Positions 4,454 through 7,387 of a DNA stretch of 7,387 bases are shown here, in pieces. How positions within the stretch are numbered: the stretch's first letter is position 1; every line of letters begins with the position of its first letter. Source of the DNA: Desulfobacula sp. (GTDB lineage: Bacteria > Desulfobacterota > Desulfobacteria > Desulfobacterales > Desulfobacteraceae). The notes beneath the pieces were generated by a model. The model was not told the origin of the DNA. It did no database searches and saw only the letters and a program-made list of their open reading frames with translations. The stretch spans positions 1 to 7,387 of the forward strand of contig NZ_JAIOSW010000489.1 of the NCBI RefSeq assembly GCF_021107415.1, in the 5' to 3' direction. A program made the translations under genes and the position numbers.

Positions 4454-6720
4454 TTTTTTTGGACTACCATTTTATATTCTGTTTTTGACTTTTGTTTTTC
4501 AAAAACAGATAATTTGTTTAAATTTGTTTCGATTTTCAGGGATGAGAAAATGCCTTTTAAGAGTGTCCTCTGAAATACTTTTCCATGAATTTTTATTTGT
4601 GAAATGTTTTCCTGTTTTCTTGTCCATTCAAAAAAAGCAAATAAATTCATTTGAAGTTCTAAGATTTTTCTTTTGATTTTTGGTTCAAGTCTTTTGATTC
4701 TTTTTTCAAGGACGACATTCTCTTTTTCATATTTTTTTTTTAATTCATTTAATTCTTTTAATGAAGCAAGGGAGGATTCCATTCTTGTTTCTAAATTACC
4801 GATTAGTTTTACAATATTTTTTAATTTTTCCTTTTTAAAAGACTCTGTCCTTTTTTTAAATTCATTTGATAGTTTTTTCTTTTTGTCTTTTGCTCGGTCA
4901 TGAAAAATTTTCAATTCAATCATTTTTTGAAATGATTTTTTTGCAAAACGATCTTGTTCAGCTCTCTTTTCTGTCAGCCCATCAAGCTGGCGACTGATAT
5001 TTTTAATTTCTATATTAATTTGTTTTGCTTTTTCAAGAATATGGTGTTCAGTTCCAGCCCCGAGAATACACCCTTTTGTTTTATTGTTCCCGACACCGGC
5101 AAGCTCAATACCTTTTTTACCATATAAGGTTGAAGAGATAATCCGGCATTGGTCGGAATCTATTTTGCCGCTGCAAAAGACTTGTGAATCAATGATCTCA
5201 TTCTCAATATATACATTTCCAAAGGTTTCGATTCTGCAATGATGAAGGTACCTGGCATGAATATCTCCCTGGGCGCTTATTACGGAGTCAGTGATACCGA
5301 TTTGAGATCTGACACTGCCGATAGCTTCAATGTGTGCGCCTCTGATTTCTCTTGCATTAATTTCTCCTGCATTTACAGGATAGGCCCCTGTTAAAACACC
5401 TGAAATGTTTAAATTTGCATACATTTCAAGTGGTCCGTACTTGAGGTCTGCATCTTCAAGAACATTAATCGTTGGATGGACATATAGTTTTCGATCAATA
5501 GAGAGGGAGGGAAAACCCGTTTTACCTGCAAAAGCCTTTGTGTTATCTTTTGACAATCTTGTTCCGCTCGCACATCTGAAAGTAACGTCATGTCCTTTGG
5601 TTTGCTCAATATTATTTCCAAACAGATCTTTTTTTAAATATGTGTCTCCTCCAATACGTTGCTCAGCCAATGTCGCCCCTTTTTTTTTGACTTCAGTGTC
5701 TATTTTACTGGTATCAAAATGGTAAAAGGCCTTCCTGGTTTTGATCAATTCCAAAGAGAAATCCTGTTTTGCTGCAATAAATTCATCGTTTCCCATATCT
5801 AGGTTGCATTGAAGAATGGCATCCGGATAAATTCCATACCGGATTCCCCTGGTCTCAAGTGCTTGTTTGATATCCTGTAAACTAGTATGCTTTATATCTT
5901 TTTTGATTTTAATAAGTGCTTCCATTTGATCCTGACTGATCCTGACTTGGATTATTGAATCGGTCACAATCTCATTGTTTTCCTCTATTCGCTCCTGTTC
6001 TCTTAAGATCAGGTTTTTCTGTTTTTCGGTTAAATAATTTAATTCAACCATGATATCGCCAAGGATTCGAATTTGCTTTTTTTCTTCAAATTTTTCTTCC
6101 TGGACTTTTTGAGCAATCTTAACTTCCCGTTTAGAAGCAAGATTCTTTTCAATAACACTTGCGGCAAATTCTTGATCTAATACTTTTATTTGCAAAAACT
6201 GCTTTTCATACCCTGAAAGATTTACTTGTTTATCGATTTGTTGACCATTATGCAGGTCAATCTGGTTTGGTTGATATGAAGTAAAGATCTTTTCTGCCTG
6301 TGTATCAAGAAAAGTCTGTTCCTTTAAAATCATATTTTTTTGTTTTATTGTAATAACCCGGGACTCAACCAGAATATTTCCAATCAATTTTCTAATTTTA
6401 GCCCGCTTAAACTCGTTTTTTTGGTGCTCAAGTGCCTTATCAACATCTTCCTGTGTTGCCAATCCTTTTTCAATAGCAATTTTACCAAATTCTTCCCCCT
6501 GCTTTTTAATAATAAGATATTCCCGGATCAGTTTTAATAGTCCAATCTGGTATTGGGTGGCAAACTTCTGGCTTAGCAAAAGCCGGTCAAAATCAAGGGG
6601 TTGACCTTCTTTTAGTTTAAGTGAATATAACCGATTGATATGCGAGTATTGTTCATTGGTGATGGTGCCGTATTGCAGGGCGAGTGCAGGCAGAGACAGG
6701 CTTTGATACGATTGTTCCAA
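4450..6720 (-). CDS. FapA/DUF342 protein with N-terminal MshEN-like helical repeats
   Basis: A 756-aa cytoplasmic protein. Residues about 10-242 hold roughly 23-residue helical motifs with a period near 35 residues (10, 44, 78, 113, 185, 220; see findings). About 255-430 matches the FapA N-terminal domain (GGDTYLKKDLFGNNI, then AFAGKTGFPSLS and KLYVHPTINVLEDADLKYGP). About 430-560 is the repetitive, beta-helix-like DUF342 core (GDIHARYLHHCRIETFGNVY, then GKKGIELAGVGN). A Lys/Glu-rich coiled coil spans about 562-690, and a short beta tail (KIHGKVFQRTLLKGIF) follows. FapA was named for a flagellar role in Vibrio, but many DUF342 proteins lie outside flagellar loci, as here, so the function is unknown. 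The start is TTG at 6718-6720: a TAA two codons upstream closes the frame and no ATG occurs before Met130. The ribosome-binding site is weak (GAAAG). Runs of A on the coding strand give many Lys codons. No flagellar genes adjoin it. Confidence 0.88.
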   Translation of the reverse strand: MEQSYQSLSLPALALQYGTITNEQYSHINRLYSLKLKEGQPLDFDRLLLSQKFATQYQIGLLKLIREYLIIKKQGEEFGKIAIEKGLATQEDVDKALEHQKNEFKRAKIRKLIGNILVESRVITIKQKNMILKEQTFLDTQAEKIFTSYQPNQIDLHNGQQIDKQVNLSGYEKQFLQIKVLDQEFAASVIEKNLASKREVKIAQKVQEEKFEEKKQIRILGDIMVELNYLTEKQKNLILREQERIEENNEIVTDSIIQVRISQDQMEALIKIKKDIKHTSLQDIKQALETRGIRYGIYPDAILQCNLDMGNDEFIAAKQDFSLELIKTRKAFYHFDTSKIDTEVKKKGATLAEQRIGGDTYLKKDLFGNNIEQTKGHDVTFRCASGTRLSKDNTKAFAGKTGFPSLSIDRKLYVHPTINVLEDADLKYGPLEMYANLNISGVLTGAYPVNAGEINAREIRGAHIEAIGSVRSQIGITDSVISAQGDIHARYLHHCRIETFGNVYIENEIIDSQVFCSGKIDSDQCRIISSTLYGKKGIELAGVGNNKTKGCILGAGTEHHILEKAKQINIEIKNISRQLDGLTEKRAEQDRFAKKSFQKMIELKIFHDRAKDKKKKLSNEFKKRTESFKKEKLKNIVKLIGNLETRMESSLASLKELNELKKKYEKENVVLEKRIKRLEPKIKRKILELQMNLFAFFEWTRKQENISQIKIHGKVFQRTLLKGIFSSLKIETNLNKLSVFEKQKSKTEYKMVVQKN

Positions 6721-6765
6721 GGTTTATTCTTTCAATTTTTAAGACGTTAACATTATTTTTAAATA

Positions 6766-6794
6766 AAGATAAAGAATTTACAGAATAAAGTAAA
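6766..6794 (-). promoter_or_regulatory. Candidate promoter of the fapA-like gene
   Basis: On the minus strand, TTTACT (6789-6794) and TATCTT (6766-6771) are 17 bp apart, each 4 of 6 to the sigma-70 consensus. The start would be near 6758, about 38 nt before the TTG. The surrounding sequence is very AT-rich, so chance matches are likely. The 18-bp repeats would lie upstream of its -35 box. Confidence 0.25.
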
Positions 6795-6813
6795 CGATTT
6801 CGTGAATTTTAAT

Positions 6814-6867
6814 TTGCGTGTGACCTTCAGGTTGCGTGTGACCTTCAGGTTACGTGTGACCCTCAGG
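6814..6867. repeat. Three tandem 18-bp direct repeats in the cobQ-fapA intergenic region
   Basis: Three head-to-tail copies of TTGCGTGTGACCTTCAGG occur at 6814-6831, 6832-6849 and 6850-6867. Copies 1 and 2 are identical; copy 3 differs at two bases (TTA for TTG, and CCCTC for CCTTC). Each of the first two copies, read with the following T, contains the small palindrome ACCT-TC-AGGT; in copy 3 one arm base is changed. The array is GC-richer than the AT-rich DNA around it. It starts 15 bp past the cobQ stop and ends about 93 bp before the fapA TTG. It could be a cluster of regulator sites or a slippage-derived minisatellite. The remaining intergenic DNA (6721-6813) shows only the weak promoter candidate. 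Confidence 0.9.
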
Positions 6868-6882
6868 TTAAGATTTCATAAT

Positions 6883-7387
6883 TTAAACGATTATACTCAT
6901 ATCAATATGGGCTTCAAAGTGTTTTTTTAAAAGGATATAATCTTTTTCTTTTAAAGATAGCATGTCATCACATGGATAATTGATGTCTAATCCTATTGTT
7001 TTCAACCATTTTGATAAAATTTGCGATGAATCAAAAAAACCATGCATATAGGTTCCGGCAACCCTGCGGTCTTCCGACATACAGCCATCTGTGTCAAAGC
7101 AGGGAGTGCAATTTCTGGAATTCACCATAAGCAAAGATGTTCCCGCACTTAAGGTTGTATATCCCATGTGGATTTCATATCCTTTGCCTTTGGCATCCCC
7201 CCATTTAAACTCACTTAAGGTTGTTGTTTTAGGGGCCTTTAGTGTGGTTTGAACGGGCAAAAGGTTTAGAGCATTTGTCTTTCCGGCACTTCCTTCAAGC
7301 CCGTCAGGGTCATCAACAAATTCGCCCAGCATTTGATATGCCCCGCAAATTCCGAAAATATATCCCTTTGATTGGTAATATTCTTTA
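6883..7387 (-). CDS. cobQ: Cobyric acid synthase, C-terminal glutamine amidotransferase domain (partial)
   Basis: The frame is open from the right window edge to the TAA at 6883-6885, giving the last 167 residues; the N-terminal ATP-binding domain lies outside the window. The fragment contains the class I glutaminase nucleophile Cys in FGICGAYQMLG (Cys codon at 7345-7347), followed by DDPDGLEGS, the strand YEIHMGYTTL typical of CobQ/CbiP, and the catalytic-site His in VAGTYMHGFFD (His codon at 7042-7044). The enzyme is cytoplasmic and amidates the b, d, e and g carboxylates of adenosylcobyrinic acid a,c-diamide using glutamine and ATP. Its presence indicates de novo cobamide synthesis. The ATG at 7330-7332 is internal (it follows the active-site Cys) and is not a start. 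Most family members have ICGG where this has ICGA. The CobB/CbiA relative is less likely because of the YEIHMG and GTYMHG motifs. Confidence 0.93.
   Translation of the reverse strand, partial: KEYYQSKGYIFGICGAYQMLGEFVDDPDGLEGSAGKTNALNLLPVQTTLKAPKTTTLSEFKWGDAKGKGYEIHMGYTTLSAGTSLLMVNSRNCTPCFDTDGCMSEDRRVAGTYMHGFFDSSQILSKWLKTIGLDINYPCDDMLSLKEKDYILLKKHFEAHIDMSIIV

Noticed and set aside
4454..4460. T7 run after the thpR stop as an intrinsic terminator
   Set aside because: No GC-rich stem precedes it; T runs are common throughout this region because the fapA coding strand is rich in AAA/AAG codons.
4450..6720. Part of a flagellar gene cluster
   Set aside because: No flagellar or chemotaxis gene adjoins it; the FapA name alone does not support a flagellar role here.
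6814..6867. CRISPR array
   Set aside because: The 18-bp units are directly adjacent with no spacers, and no cas genes are present.
6814..6930. Small plus-strand reading frame running through the 18-bp repeats (LRVTFR repeated) into the cobQ 3' end
   Set aside because: The repeat length is a multiple of three, so the frame stays open by construction; there is no ribosome-binding site and it ends soon after, antisense to cobQ.

Overview
The window looks like chromosomal DNA from a low-GC, anaerobic-type Gram-negative bacterium. A member of the Desulfobacterota (Desulfobacter/Desulfobacula-like) is my best guess. It rests on the mix of a FapA/DUF342 protein with N-terminal helical repeats, a MoaD/ThiS-like protein with a PGPYRVLLG tail, de novo cobamide synthesis, and AT-rich but otherwise ordinary codon use. 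This is an impression from family knowledge, not the result of a search.

Layout, left to right. (1) Positions 1-102 (+) hold the last 33 codons of an unidentified membrane protein, followed by a strong intrinsic terminator at 125-166. (2) A MarR-family regulator (228-680, +) converges with a two-component system on the minus strand. That system is a DctB-like Cache/PAS sensor histidine kinase of the NarX/HPK7 type (3494-1332) followed after 3 nt by its NarL/FixJ-type response regulator (1328-690). (3) A short divergent promoter region (about 3495-3584) separates the kinase from a two-gene plus-strand operon: a 94-aa MoaD/ThiS-like beta-grasp protein (3585-3869) and the 2H-phosphoesterase ThpR (3869-4453), which share one base at the stop/start junction. 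(4) A long minus-strand FapA/DUF342 protein (6720-4450, TTG start) overlaps the end of thpR tail to tail by 4 bp. (5) A 162-bp intergenic stretch carries three tandem 18-bp repeats. (6) The right edge holds the C-terminal glutaminase part of cobyric acid synthase CobQ/CbiP (minus strand, cut by the window edge).

How the genes work together: the kinase and regulator form one transcriptional and signalling unit, probably sensing a small carboxylate-like ligand in the periplasm, with no target operon inside the window. The moaD-like and thpR genes are translationally coupled, although no functional link between them is established. CobQ (cobamide synthesis) and FapA appear to be independent neighbours.

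I see no complete novel system, no mobile element, no CRISPR array and no RNA gene. The most interesting items are the roughly 35-residue repeats at the FapA N-terminus, which resemble the c-di-GMP-binding MshEN fold; the 18-bp triplicate repeat upstream of fapA; the MoaD-like protein with no diglycine terminus; and the overlapping divergent -10 boxes between the kinase and the moaD-like gene.
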